Part shown: piece by piece, positions 1-8,659 of the stretch
How positions within the stretch are numbered: position 1 is the first letter of the stretch
Layout of the letters: every line of letters begins with the position of its first letter
NCBI GenBank assembly: GCA_002493945.1
Contig: DLAL01000084.1
Span: 1 to 24,403 of the forward strand
Direction of reading: 5' to 3'
Length of the DNA: 24,403 nucleotides
Source of the DNA: Porphyromonadaceae bacterium UBA7048
GTDB lineage: Bacteria; Bacteroidota; Bacteroidia; Bacteroidales; Muribaculaceae
Notes under the pieces: model-generated
Databases searched by the model: none
The model's input: only the letters and a program-made list of their open reading frames with translations
Told to the model about the DNA's origin: nothing
Made by a program: the position numbers and the translations under genes

Positions 1-2
1 AT

Positions 3-3000
3 TTTTGTCATGTACTTAAATTTTCAGGAACTACGGCGACTGTCTCATTTTCTGCGGAAGGTGATATTACACCATTTCCGTGGAAGGGAGATTATGAAGG
101 CGATATCATAATCCCTCCAACAGTCACATATGACAATACGGTATACACTGTTACAACAATAGGAAGCAATGCATTTTCCGAGTGCAAGCAACTTAGTTCG
201 ATTCAGCTTCCGCCGACAATTACTACTATCGGCGTAGGCGCTTTTTCCTATTGCTCAAAGTTAAAGGAAATCAAATTGCCGGAATCTTTGCAGATAATTA
301 AATCGTATGCTTTTCGGGATTGTACAGGGCTGACATCAGTAATCATACCGGACTCTGTCACGAAAGTTAAAGGATTTGATGGCTGCACAGGTCTGACATC
401 CGTAAAAATATCTTCAAATGCAATATCTGTCTCGGGTTTTGAGGATTGTTCTGCACTGACAGAACTTGTGATTCCAGAATCAGTCAAGAAAGTAGGAAAC
501 TTTAACGGCTGTTCCAATTTGCGCAGTATAGTACTACCTAAAAGGCTGGAATCAATTGGTACGTTTCAAAACTGCATCTCTCTTTCGGAAATCACTATTC
601 CGGAAGGAATCTCTGAAATTGGCGAAGAAATGTTCATCGGTTGCAGCGGATTACGAAAGGTAAATTTGTCAGAAGGTGTAACGCACATCGGAAAAGGAGC
701 CTTTGAAAGTTGTTCCGGTCTACAAACGTTATCATTGCCTGAATCGTTGAAATCAATAGGACAATATGCATTCTACGAATCCGGATTACGGGAGTTTATT
801 GCGCCTTCAGGTCTTAAGACCATCATGTATCACGCATTCGATAATTGCACCGGCTTGCTGAATGTCCGACTAAATGACAATCTCTCAGAGATTGGGTCTT
901 CCGCTTTTACACGTTGTACATCACTTAGAGAAATAACCATCCCAGCATCAGTCACTCAAATTAAAGATGGAGTATTTTCCGGATGTTCAAATTTATCCAT
1001 CATCAATATCCCCGAATCTGTGACCGAATTTGGCTCAAGTGCTTTCTCTGGAACAGCGATAACGGCTATGCATATCCCGGCACAGATGTCGTACATTCCG
1101 TCCGGACTTTTCAGCGGATGTAAAAAACTTTCTGCAATTAATTTACCTGATAATATAACAGCAATCGAGGCCAGTGCTTTTGCATCTTGCGAAAGCCTTA
1201 AGAATATTATTATTCCGCAGGGAGTTACCACATTAGGCGCAACTGCTTTTAGAAATGTAAGATTTGAATCAATAATCATTCCGGCCGATGTTTCCCAAAT
1301 AGGAAAAAGTGCTTTTGCTGACAATCCCGAATTGAAAGATATAACATTTTTAGGCGATGTATGCGACTTTGGAGAAAAAACATTCCAAAATTGTAGTTCT
1401 TTACGTAGAATCGTTTTACCAAAATCTATAAATATGATTTCAGGTTCAATGTTCCGAGGATGTACTTCGCTACAGAATATTGAGATACCGGAGAGTGTCA
1501 CGTCAATAGGTGATTGGTCGTTTGATGGTACCGGTATAGAGTATTTAACAATCCCGAATACGGTTACAACGATTGAGACTTATGCATTTCATGGTTCAAA
1601 ATTGAAAGAACTTATTTTGGGTAAGTCAGTTAATAATATAGGATTCAACGCTTTCGCGAATACGAATCTAAAAAAGGTCGTTTCATTAAACCGGTTTCCT
1701 CCGATTACCGATTCTTCCAATACATTTAGGTCTGCTACATTCTTCGTTCCTGCCGCTTCGTTGGAGTATTACACTAATGATGCCGTTTGGAGTCAATTTA
1801 CACCGATTCTGCCGATTGAGACAATCAGCGATGTATCTGTCGACAATCTTTCAGGGCTCCCCGGTGAAAGCGGTATCGTACAGGTGCTTGTCGAGCCTGA
1901 AGGCTTTACTTACAATTCAATAAAGTATGAGGTGGAGGATTCGGAAATTGTGACTATCAACCGAGATGGCACATATACGTTGGGCCCGTCTTTTGGCCAA
2001 ACAACTGCTACAGCCATCGTGACTACGGGAGAGGATAATCATGCTCTTTCTAAAAGTTTTAAAGTTACAGTCAGGTCAATACCGGTTCAGACGATTGACA
2101 TTACAGGAGAGCGTAATACAATCCGTCAAGGGCATTCGATACACCTGAACGCCACGGTATCACCTTCCGATGCAACAAATTCCGCAGTCGTATGGTCATC
2201 ATCAGACACGAATATAGCCATAGTGGACGAGAGTGGTGATGTAACAGGTGTATCTGAGGGTGACGTAACAGTTTTTGCGTATTCAACCGATGGCTCAGAA
2301 GTCTGCGGACGATATAAGCTGACAGTACTACCGGTTTTATTAGGTGATTCCAACGACGATGATCGTGTGACCATTACAGATGCAGTGAATACTGCGAATT
2401 ATGCTGTCGGCATCACTCCGGAGGTGTTCGTATTCCGGGCTGCCGACGTCAACGGTGACAACCGCATCAGCCTTGCCGATGCTTCGGGCACTGTGGCCAT
2501 CGTCCTTGACCAGCCGGTATTGTCGGCTGTGAGACGCGTCTATGCGAAGACCGACACGGGCTGCGCCGACAATGATGTCCTTGCAATCGAAGACTTCAAT
2601 ATATCCGCCGGAGAGGCCGCGACCATCGCAGTGCGTCTTGACGGCACACGTGATTATGTGGCAATGCAGGGCGACATTATCGTGCCTGACGGATTGAGAA
2701 TCGTTGGCATCTCGACAGGCGCCCGGACCGCAGCCTGCCATACCGTAGCAACAAAGAGACTGGAGAACGGAACTGTCCGTTTCGCCATATTCGACATCAA
2801 CAATAATGCTTTCGAAGATAACGACGAGGCGATACTCAACATTGCCGTGATGGCAGAAAAGGCTGTCACAAGTGATCTGGCAATCGTGAACATACTCGGC
2901 TCTGATGCCGATGCGAAAGAGCATATGCTCACATCAGCCGGAGGTCACAACAACGCTGCTTCAGGAATCAGCGATGTCGATGGCGGAAGCATACGAATAG

Positions 3001-3182
3001 AAAGCGCCGAAGACGGTATCCGCATCTATAACGCAGAAGGCAGCACTGTGGTGATTGTAGCTCCCGACGGTACAACGATATCGCGCTTTACAGCCAACTC
3101 GGCAGTAGAACACCGCAATCTCGTACCCGGCATATACGTTGTCACAGCCGGTGAGATCGTCAAGAAAGTCATCGTCAAATAA
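3..3182 (+). CDS. BspA-type LRR surface protein with dockerin-like and cohesin-like domains and T9SS-type tail (5' partial)
   Basis: The frame is open to the left edge, so the start codon and signal peptide lie outside; 1059 residues are visible. Residues 50 to about 570 form some 23 BspA-type repeats of the form 'IPxSVTxIGxxAFxxCxxL', closed by the usual 'FFVPAASLEYY' cap. An eroded Ig-like domain (about 605-695) and a clearer Big_2 domain (about 695-778) follow. Next come two loops matching the dockerin/EF-hand pattern, DSNDDDRVTITD and DVNGDNRISLAD, 33 residues apart, then a cohesin-like beta domain (about 856-985). The last 70 residues look like a type IX secretion sorting tail ending 'GIYVVTAGEIVKKVIVK'. 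From family knowledge this is probably a cell-surface adhesin or scaffold protein; no catalytic domain is seen. Base composition shifts from AT-rich to GC-rich near the dockerin. The next gene follows after 12 bp, so the two are probably co-transcribed. The ligand is unknown. Confidence 0.88.
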   Translation, partial: FCHVLKFSGTTATVSFSAEGDITPFPWKGDYEGDIIIPPTVTYDNTVYTVTTIGSNAFSECKQLSSIQLPPTITTIGVGAFSYCSKLKEIKLPESLQIIKSYAFRDCTGLTSVIIPDSVTKVKGFDGCTGLTSVKISSNAISVSGFEDCSALTELVIPESVKKVGNFNGCSNLRSIVLPKRLESIGTFQNCISLSEITIPEGISEIGEEMFIGCSGLRKVNLSEGVTHIGKGAFESCSGLQTLSLPESLKSIGQYAFYESGLREFIAPSGLKTIMYHAFDNCTGLLNVRLNDNLSEIGSSAFTRCTSLREITIPASVTQIKDGVFSGCSNLSIINIPESVTEFGSSAFSGTAITAMHIPAQMSYIPSGLFSGCKKLSAINLPDNITAIEASAFASCESLKNIIIPQGVTTLGATAFRNVRFESIIIPADVSQIGKSAFADNPELKDITFLGDVCDFGEKTFQNCSSLRRIVLPKSINMISGSMFRGCTSLQNIEIPESVTSIGDWSFDGTGIEYLTIPNTVTTIETYAFHGSKLKELILGKSVNNIGFNAFANTNLKKVVSLNRFPPITDSSNTFRSATFFVPAASLEYYTNDAVWSQFTPILPIETISDVSVDNLSGLPGESGIVQVLVEPEGFTYNSIKYEVEDSEIVTINRDGTYTLGPSFGQTTATAIVTTGEDNHALSKSFKVTVRSIPVQTIDITGERNTIRQGHSIHLNATVSPSDATNSAVVWSSSDTNIAIVDESGDVTGVSEGDVTVFAYSTDGSEVCGRYKLTVLPVLLGDSNDDDRVTITDAVNTANYAVGITPEVFVFRAADVNGDNRISLADASGTVAIVLDQPVLSAVRRVYAKTDTGCADNDVLAIEDFNISAGEAATIAVRLDGTRDYVAMQGDIIVPDGLRIVGISTGARTAACHTVATKRLENGTVRFAIFDINNNAFEDNDEAILNIAVMAEKAVTSDLAIVNILGSDADAKEHMLTSAGGHNNAASGISDVDGGSIRIESAEDGIRIYNAEGSTVVIVAPDGTTISRFTANSAVEHRNLVPGIYVVTAGEIVKKVIVK
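150..1710 (+). repeat. Array of about 23 BspA-type (LRR_5) leucine-rich repeats
   Basis: Protein-level tandem repeat of about 23 residues: hydrophobic-xx-IG-xx-AF-xx-C-xx-L-xx-hydrophobic-x-IPxS. By eye I count about 23 units. Four consecutive units near 360-605 are 21 residues long and lack the 'xAF' element (for example VTKVKGFDGCTGL). The DNA copies have diverged, so the repeat is old and not a recent tandem duplication. Confidence 0.85.
2340..2517 (+). other. Dockerin-like domain (two EF-hand-type calcium loops)
   Basis: Two 12-residue loops begin at 2346 (DSNDDDRVTITD) and 2445 (DVNGDNRISLAD). Each has acidic or amide residues at loop positions 1, 3, 5 and 12 and a hydrophobic residue at position 8, as in type I dockerins. 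Each is followed by a short predicted helix (AVNTANYAV and ASGTVAIVL). The spacing of 33 residues fits a dockerin. In Bacteroidales such domains often sit beside a cohesin-like domain, as here. Whether it binds in trans is not known. Confidence 0.75.
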
Positions 3183-3194
3183 TTGAGGCCGGAT

Positions 3195-6100
3195 ATGAAG
3201 ATAATAGACATCAAGCATCTGCTTCTGACTCTTGGACTGCTCTTCGGAGCAATCCAGGGGGCTTTTGCAGCCGACCGCTTTTATATGGATGCGGTCAACA
3301 TCGAACCTGGCGAAACACGTACACTCGCCTTCTATCTGGAAAACGAAAAACCGTATTTCGGTTTTCAGGCCGATCTGAATCTACCCGAAGGACTGGAAGT
3401 GGTCGCAGAGAATGGCAAACCGTCGATAACACTGTCATCGCGCGCCGACAATTCATTCCGGATTGTCAGCAATACGCTGGCCGACGGCACTCTGCGCTTC
3501 GGCACGTTCTCCGCTTCACACATGTCATTTACAGGCGACAGCGGAGCGCTTTTATATATCAAAGTAAAAGCGACCTCGGAGTTTGCCGGAGGTGAGCTGA
3601 CCGTGAAGGATATACTGTTTGTCGGGGCAGGTGATAAGGACATCGAGTTTCCCGATATATCGATGTCTTTAGGGACCAGGCATAATGATACCGCATACAT
3701 CCCCGACTTCAGGATAGCTGTCGGAGAAGCCAAACAGATTTCTCTCCGACTCTCGAATGAGACTTCCTTTACGGCCTTTCAGGTGGATATCGTACTACCC
3801 GTCGGACTGACGATACGGGACGGATCATTCAAGCCCGGACCACGTGCCGCGGACCATACGATCTCGGCAAAAAGTTTCAGCGACGGTCGGACACGTATCG
3901 CCTGTTTATCGTTGTCGAATACTCCGTTTTCGGGCAATTCAGGCGCGCTGGTCGAGTTCACGGTCGTTGCCGATAAGGATATTGCAGAAACGACGGAGAT
4001 GCAACTGAGAAATGTGATATTCACGAAGCCTGACGCCCGTGAATACGCGCTGCCGAATTCTGTCGTGAACATCACAACTGAGCGTGCACAGGTAGAGTCA
4101 ATCACACTTTCTCCGACGGAGTTAATAATGACTGCCGACGGAAGCATATCTGTGATACAAGCAACGGCCTTACCTACGTTCGCATCGACAAAAGATTTGG
4201 AGTGGACTACTGATGCCCCTGACATCGCGGCGGTTTCACAAGCCGGTGCGGTAACGGCCATCGCGCCGGGCACCGCTGTCATCACCGCATCGGCAACGGA
4301 CGGCAGTGGCGTTACGGCGACATGCACCGTCACCGTAATCGGTGTCCCTGCAACTTCTGTCGTACTTAACCGGGCGACAGCGTCTTTGAAAGTTGGCGAA
4401 ACCGTATCTTTGTCAGCGACAGTTCTTCCTGCGAACGCCTGGGATAAATCCATCAGCTGGAGTTCATCCGACGAGACAATAGCGACAGTAGATGAGAACG
4501 GCACAGTCACGGCTGTCGCATTAGGTTCCGCGACGATAAAGGCTACCGCCTGCTCGAATCCTGAGGCTTTCGGCGAATGTACGGTCTCGGTTGTTCCTAC
4601 GCCGGTGACAGATATTACTCTTAGTCATTCGGCAGTCGCCCTAAAGGTCGGCGAAACTGTGAAAATCGAGGCTGCCGTTTCTCCGGCAGCGGCGACAAAC
4701 AAAGCGATTGTCTGGGAGAGCCGGAATCCCGAAATAGCTTCGGTTGACGAAGACGGCTTGGTTTCTGCTCTGGCACTTGGCTCAACTAATCTGACTGCCA
4801 CAGCTGCCGACGGAAGCGGTGCAACTGCCACGTGTGCAGTCAACGTCATTCTGACGCCTGCTGAAAGTATCACCATCAATACTCCGGACAGGACATCCTT
4901 CAAGGTCGGAGAAGTAATTCAACTGAGCGCGACAGTTCTTCCGGAGAATGCCTCGGACAAGACCGTGACATGGTACTCGGACAATACCTCGGTTGCGACA
5001 GTCGACGGAAACGGGTCGGTGACAGCACAATCGGTAGGTACTGCCGTTATATCTGCCAAATCAGGCACTAAAGAAGCGGCGGTATCGCTTACTGTGGTTC
5101 CGACACAGGCTGAAGCGATAAGTCTCGACAGAGTGACCGCATCACTGAATGTAAACCGGACAATACAGCTTTCCGTATCTTTTACGCCCGCGACCACGAC
5201 GGATAAATCCGTGATGTGGGCATCCTCTGACGACGCTGTTGCCACTGTCGACTCCGAAGGTATGGTCACAGCAAAGGCGTTAGGAGAATGTGTGATTACG
5301 GCCACTACTTCGGATGGCTCTAATAAAACCGCGTCATGCACTATCACAGTCGATGCGACACCGGCTTCCGGTATCATCATCGAGCCATCCGGATTATTGA
5401 CATTAAACGTTGGCGAAACCATACGGTTTCATGCAACGGTTCTTCCGGAAGATGCCACTGACAAGTCTGTGACATGGCTATCCGAGTCATCAGCTGTTAA
5501 AATTGATTCGGATGGACTTGCTACGGCTATGGAGCCCGTCGAGAACAATCGGATACTCGCGACAAATTCCTCAGGCCAGATAGACGTTGTATATGTGACT
5601 GTTGTAGGAGATTCCGTAGTCTGGTCTCAACAGTTTGAGAACAAACCATCGGACAGAGTGGAGCTTACCGCAGGACTTGAAAATGCATCAGATATATCAT
5701 ACCGCAGCGTGCGCCCCAATGGCGGATTTGTAGAGGCTGAGATTGAAAATGTCAATGGAAAATGGTACGCGACATTCCCCGAGGAGGGTGCTTATATTCT
5801 TGAGGCTTATGTCACGGAGTTCCCGAGCATAAAATCAAGAAAGGTTTTCAACGTCGTCAATCCGGACGATCTGATGTATATCGATGGTATTTATTACAGG
5901 TATGCCGACAGCAATAAAAACACATTGAAGGTAGTCCGGGGATATAAGATGTACTCGGGCAACTACACGATTCCGTCGTCAGTCAATGGCATGAAAGTCA
6001 TGGCCGTCGATGACAAGGCATTTTATTCATGTACAGAGCTTGGCGAAGTCGTCATAAGCGAAGGCATCAAAACTATCGGTGAGCAGAGTTTCGGGAACGG

Positions 6101-7604
6101 GACCTTATCGGCAATTGTCATTCCGGCTTCTGTCAACCGGATAAGTCTTTTCGCATTCAATGCTTTGTATAAAACCGACGGGCACTATTCGCTTATGTCG
6201 ATTGCGCTCTGCGGTAAGACTCCGGTTTCTGTCGATCCGCTTATATTCAATGGCTTTATCAATTATGACTTATGCGAACTCCATGTGCCTGAAGGCACAT
6301 CATCGCTGTATGCATCGGCAGAAGTCTGGAAGGAGTTCACAAAGATAATCGATGATTTGCCGGCGTCGGTCGATGTGGAATCAGTAGAAATACTTCAGGG
6401 AGATAAAGCTTCCGTGATTATAGGACAGACTTTGCAGTTGACGGCAAAAGTCTCACCCGATAATGCGACCGATAAATCGATTGAATGGACATCGGAGGAT
6501 AGTCGTGTGACTACAGTCACCGCAGACAGTGGTCTGATTCATGGAGTCAATGTCGGACAGACAAGAATCTATGCGACATCCACGAATGGCCGACAGGATA
6601 TGATTACGGTGAATGTTCTGCCGATAGAAGCGGAAAACATCGAAATTATCCTGCCCGCGACCGAACTGACAGTCGGCGAGTCGCTGACGGCCAAAGCCCG
6701 TATCTCGCCGGAAAACACAACGGATAAAAGCGTTGAGTGGGCGGTTTCAGAGCCATCGGTTATCAGTGTGGACAGATCAGGCATTGTAACCGCACATTCA
6801 CCAGGCAAGGCATATCTGTTTGCAGAGACAGTCAACGGTTTATCGTGCTCGGTTCTCCTTACAGTCAAACCGATTCTGATTCAAAGCATCACAATTCCTT
6901 CAGATGTTATTGTAGAGTCAGGGACAGAGTATGAGTTCACGCCGGAGGTCTTCCCTGACAATGCAAGTGTAAAGTCTTTGCTCTGGGAGAGCTCCAATCC
7001 TGATTTAGGTTCGTTCTTTAGCAATGTATTCCATGCGCATGCAAGAGGCGAAGTGACTGCTACTTGTCGCGCCGCAGACGGCTCGGATGTGTCTGCTCAG
7101 TGTCATATTAAAATCGAGACTCATGCCAGGAGCCTAACACTGAACGAGCACGACCTGAATCTGGAAACGAATGACACCTTCCGGCTTGTTGCCACAATCG
7201 AGCCAATTGATGCGGTCGACAGCGGACCTGTCATCTGGGAATCTACCAATACCGCTGCAGTCACCGTGGATATGGACGGCCTGATAACGGCCCTGGCAGA
7301 AGGCGAATCGGTAGTAACTGCCCAAACTCAATATTATCCCTGGGCGACAGATGAATGCAATATCAAAGTCAGCAGACACTCAGGAATTGAAACAATTTCG
7401 ATTGATGATGCCGTAGTGCACGTTGATGGCAAAACCATTACTGTGGACGGACTGACTTCGGGCGTAACCGTCAGCCTGACTGCTCGGGATGGCCGGGTGA
7501 CATCTTTCATATATGACGGCCATCCACTTCAGATTCGAGTGGGACACTCCGGAACATACATTCTGTCCTTAGGTAAACATTCATTGAAGATAGCAGTTTT
7601 CTAA
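3195..7604 (+). CDS. Giant secreted protein: two cohesin-like domains, ten Big_2-like domains, internal LRR block
   Basis: Starting at ATG 3195 gives a good signal peptide (MKIIDIKHLLLTLGLLFGA, cleavage likely after AFA); an upstream in-frame TTG at 3183 is less likely. The protein has 1469 residues. Residues 26-155 and 165-295 are two homologous cohesin-like domains, sharing 'FxFQxDxxLPxGL' and 'SGAL' motifs with each other and with the end of the upstream protein. Six Big_2-like domains follow (about 300-805), many with 'DKSxxWxSxxxxVATVDxxGxVTA'. Then come an unassigned beta-rich stretch (about 806-893), a short BspA-type LRR block (about 894-1055) and four more Big_2-like domains (about 1057-1394). 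The final 75 residues resemble a divergent sorting tail ending 'SGTYILSLGKHSLKIAVF'. A role as a long stalk-like adhesin or scaffold is inferred from family knowledge; no enzyme motif is visible. A hairpin terminator lies 18 bp downstream. Confidence 0.9.
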   Translation: MKIIDIKHLLLTLGLLFGAIQGAFAADRFYMDAVNIEPGETRTLAFYLENEKPYFGFQADLNLPEGLEVVAENGKPSITLSSRADNSFRIVSNTLADGTLRFGTFSASHMSFTGDSGALLYIKVKATSEFAGGELTVKDILFVGAGDKDIEFPDISMSLGTRHNDTAYIPDFRIAVGEAKQISLRLSNETSFTAFQVDIVLPVGLTIRDGSFKPGPRAADHTISAKSFSDGRTRIACLSLSNTPFSGNSGALVEFTVVADKDIAETTEMQLRNVIFTKPDAREYALPNSVVNITTERAQVESITLSPTELIMTADGSISVIQATALPTFASTKDLEWTTDAPDIAAVSQAGAVTAIAPGTAVITASATDGSGVTATCTVTVIGVPATSVVLNRATASLKVGETVSLSATVLPANAWDKSISWSSSDETIATVDENGTVTAVALGSATIKATACSNPEAFGECTVSVVPTPVTDITLSHSAVALKVGETVKIEAAVSPAAATNKAIVWESRNPEIASVDEDGLVSALALGSTNLTATAADGSGATATCAVNVILTPAESITINTPDRTSFKVGEVIQLSATVLPENASDKTVTWYSDNTSVATVDGNGSVTAQSVGTAVISAKSGTKEAAVSLTVVPTQAEAISLDRVTASLNVNRTIQLSVSFTPATTTDKSVMWASSDDAVATVDSEGMVTAKALGECVITATTSDGSNKTASCTITVDATPASGIIIEPSGLLTLNVGETIRFHATVLPEDATDKSVTWLSESSAVKIDSDGLATAMEPVENNRILATNSSGQIDVVYVTVVGDSVVWSQQFENKPSDRVELTAGLENASDISYRSVRPNGGFVEAEIENVNGKWYATFPEEGAYILEAYVTEFPSIKSRKVFNVVNPDDLMYIDGIYYRYADSNKNTLKVVRGYKMYSGNYTIPSSVNGMKVMAVDDKAFYSCTELGEVVISEGIKTIGEQSFGNGTLSAIVIPASVNRISLFAFNALYKTDGHYSLMSIALCGKTPVSVDPLIFNGFINYDLCELHVPEGTSSLYASAEVWKEFTKIIDDLPASVDVESVEILQGDKASVIIGQTLQLTAKVSPDNATDKSIEWTSEDSRVTTVTADSGLIHGVNVGQTRIYATSTNGRQDMITVNVLPIEAENIEIILPATELTVGESLTAKARISPENTTDKSVEWAVSEPSVISVDRSGIVTAHSPGKAYLFAETVNGLSCSVLLTVKPILIQSITIPSDVIVESGTEYEFTPEVFPDNASVKSLLWESSNPDLGSFFSNVFHAHARGEVTATCRAADGSDVSAQCHIKIETHARSLTLNEHDLNLETNDTFRLVATIEPIDAVDSGPVIWESTNTAAVTVDMDGLITALAEGESVVTAQTQYYPWATDECNIKVSRHSGIETISIDDAVVHVDGKTITVDGLTSGVTVSLTARDGRVTSFIYDGHPLQIRVGHSGTYILSLGKHSLKIAVF
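4092..5609 (+). repeat. First array of Big_2 (bacterial Ig-like) domains, six units
   Basis: Six protein units of about 83 residues each. Most begin 'xxxI(x)L...xLxVGExxxLxAxVxPxxAxDKSxxWxS' and continue 'VATVDxxGxVTAxxxGxAxIxA'. The nucleotide copies differ clearly, so this is a diverged array. Big_2 domains generally serve as rigid spacers or carbohydrate/protein-binding stalks on cell surfaces. Confidence 0.85.
6363..7377 (+). repeat. Second array of Big_2-like domains, four units
   Basis: Four further Ig-like units follow the LRR block. The first two keep the DKS-x-EW signature. The last two are more eroded (for example SVKSLLWESS and VDSGPVIWEST). Together with the first array they bracket the LRR block. 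Confidence 0.8.
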
Positions 7605-7622
7605 ACATCGCTGCGTTCTATG

Positions 7623-7658
7623 ACGTCCTGAACCGGTTTTGTTGCCGATTCAGGACGT
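7623..7658 (+). terminator. Hairpin terminator after the first surface-protein cluster
   Basis: A perfect 10-bp stem (ACGTCCTGAA / TTCAGGACGT) encloses 16 nt, inside which a 3-bp CGG/CCG stem can also form. It starts 18 bp after the stop codon. The following sequence is only moderately T-rich (TTGTCATTGCTTTC), so termination may not be complete. Confidence 0.6.
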
Positions 7659-7789
7659 TTGTCATTGCTTTCACGCCATGGTCACATCTTAGGCGATTGC
7701 AGTGTGTCGCAAGAGCTGCGATTATTCTTTTTGCGGATTGCTGCTAATTTTTTCGTCTTAAAGACTACTGAAATGGCAGAAAAAATCTG

Positions 7790-7797
7790 TAACTTTG
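7790..7797 (+). promoter_or_regulatory. Bacteroidetes -7 box (TAACTTTG) for the amidase/MCE pair
   Basis: TAACTTTG matches the Bacteroidetes housekeeping -7 consensus TAnnTTTG. I see no clear TTTG -33 element at the expected distance. The box ends only 7 bp before the ATG at 7805, so the transcript would be leaderless or nearly so. Confidence 0.6.
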
Positions 7798-7804
7798 CAG
7801 AGTT

Positions 7805-8632
7805 ATGCTTAAACGCAGCTTGATAGTCATATTATTCCTGACAGCGCTGATGTCTGTCCGCCTGACGGCTTTGGCCGACAGTCCGGCCGAAGCGGTGTTC
7901 ACCCTCGCCATCGATGCCGGACACGGGGGCAAGGACGTGGGCTGCCGCGGCAAGAAGCAATATGAGAAGAATATCACCCTCGACGTGGCCCGACGCCTGC
8001 GCGGACTCATCGAGGAGGCATGCGGCGACAGCGTGGCCGTGGTGATGACACGCGACAAGGATGTGTTCGTTCCGCTGGCCGACCGCGCCGCCAAGGCCAA
8101 TGACGCTCGCGCTGACCTCTTCATATCGATACACGTGAACTCGCTGTCGTACAAAGCCAAGAACCGCGCGTCGATACACGGAGCGTCGGTCTACACCGTC
8201 GGGCTGCATAAGAGCGAGGCCAATCTCAACGTGGCCATGCGCGAGAACAGCGTGATAGAGCTTGAAGAGGACTTCACACAGGCATATCACGGCTTCGACC
8301 CGTCGTCGTCGGAGTCATACATCATATTCGAGCTCGGGCAGAACCGCAATATGGACCGGAGCATCGACTTCGCCTCCCTTGCCCAGCAAGAACTTACGAC
8401 TACGGCCGGCCGTTATGACAAAGGAGTCCGTCAGGCCGGATTCCTCGTCCTGTGGGCCACCCGTATGCCGGCTGTACTGGTCGAGCTGGACTTCATCTGC
8501 AACGCTCAGGCCGAAGCCTTTCTGGGCAGCGACAGCGGCAGGCAGAAGTGCGCACAGGCTCTCTTCAATGCCTTCGCTAAATACCGGCAGGCACATCCGG
8601 CAAGCATCCTGACTTCCGGCACAAATGAATAA
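7805..8632 (+). CDS. N-acetylmuramoyl-L-alanine amidase (Amidase_3 family), secreted
   Basis: A zinc amidase that cuts the bond between N-acetylmuramic acid and L-alanine in peptidoglycan, acting in the periplasm. The 275-residue protein begins with a signal peptide (about residues 1-24, cleavage near ALA). The Amidase_3 domain covers about 33-262. Visible catalytic features are AGHGG with zinc ligand His40, Glu54 in 'YEKNITLDVA', His110 in 'LFISIHVNS', and the catalytic Glu228 in 'AVLVELDFICN'. All four expected residues are present. The MCE gene starts 27 bp downstream on the same strand; an amidase-MCE pairing is common in Bacteroidales, from my knowledge of the group. No LysM or other wall-binding domain is present. 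A -7 box directly upstream suggests its own promoter. Confidence 0.95.
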   Translation: MLKRSLIVILFLTALMSVRLTALADSPAEAVFTLAIDAGHGGKDVGCRGKKQYEKNITLDVARRLRGLIEEACGDSVAVVMTRDKDVFVPLADRAAKANDARADLFISIHVNSLSYKAKNRASIHGASVYTVGLHKSEANLNVAMRENSVIELEEDFTQAYHGFDPSSSESYIIFELGQNRNMDRSIDFASLAQQELTTTAGRYDKGVRQAGFLVLWATRMPAVLVELDFICNAQAEAFLGSDSGRQKCAQALFNAFAKYRQAHPASILTSGTNE

Positions 8633-8659
8633 AAAGTAAAAACATACACACTGCAATTA

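Noticed and set aside
3183..3194. TTG at 3183 as the start of the second protein
   Set aside because: ATG at 3195 directly gives a standard signal peptide with positive N-terminus. The TTG start would only add four residues and has no better ribosome site.
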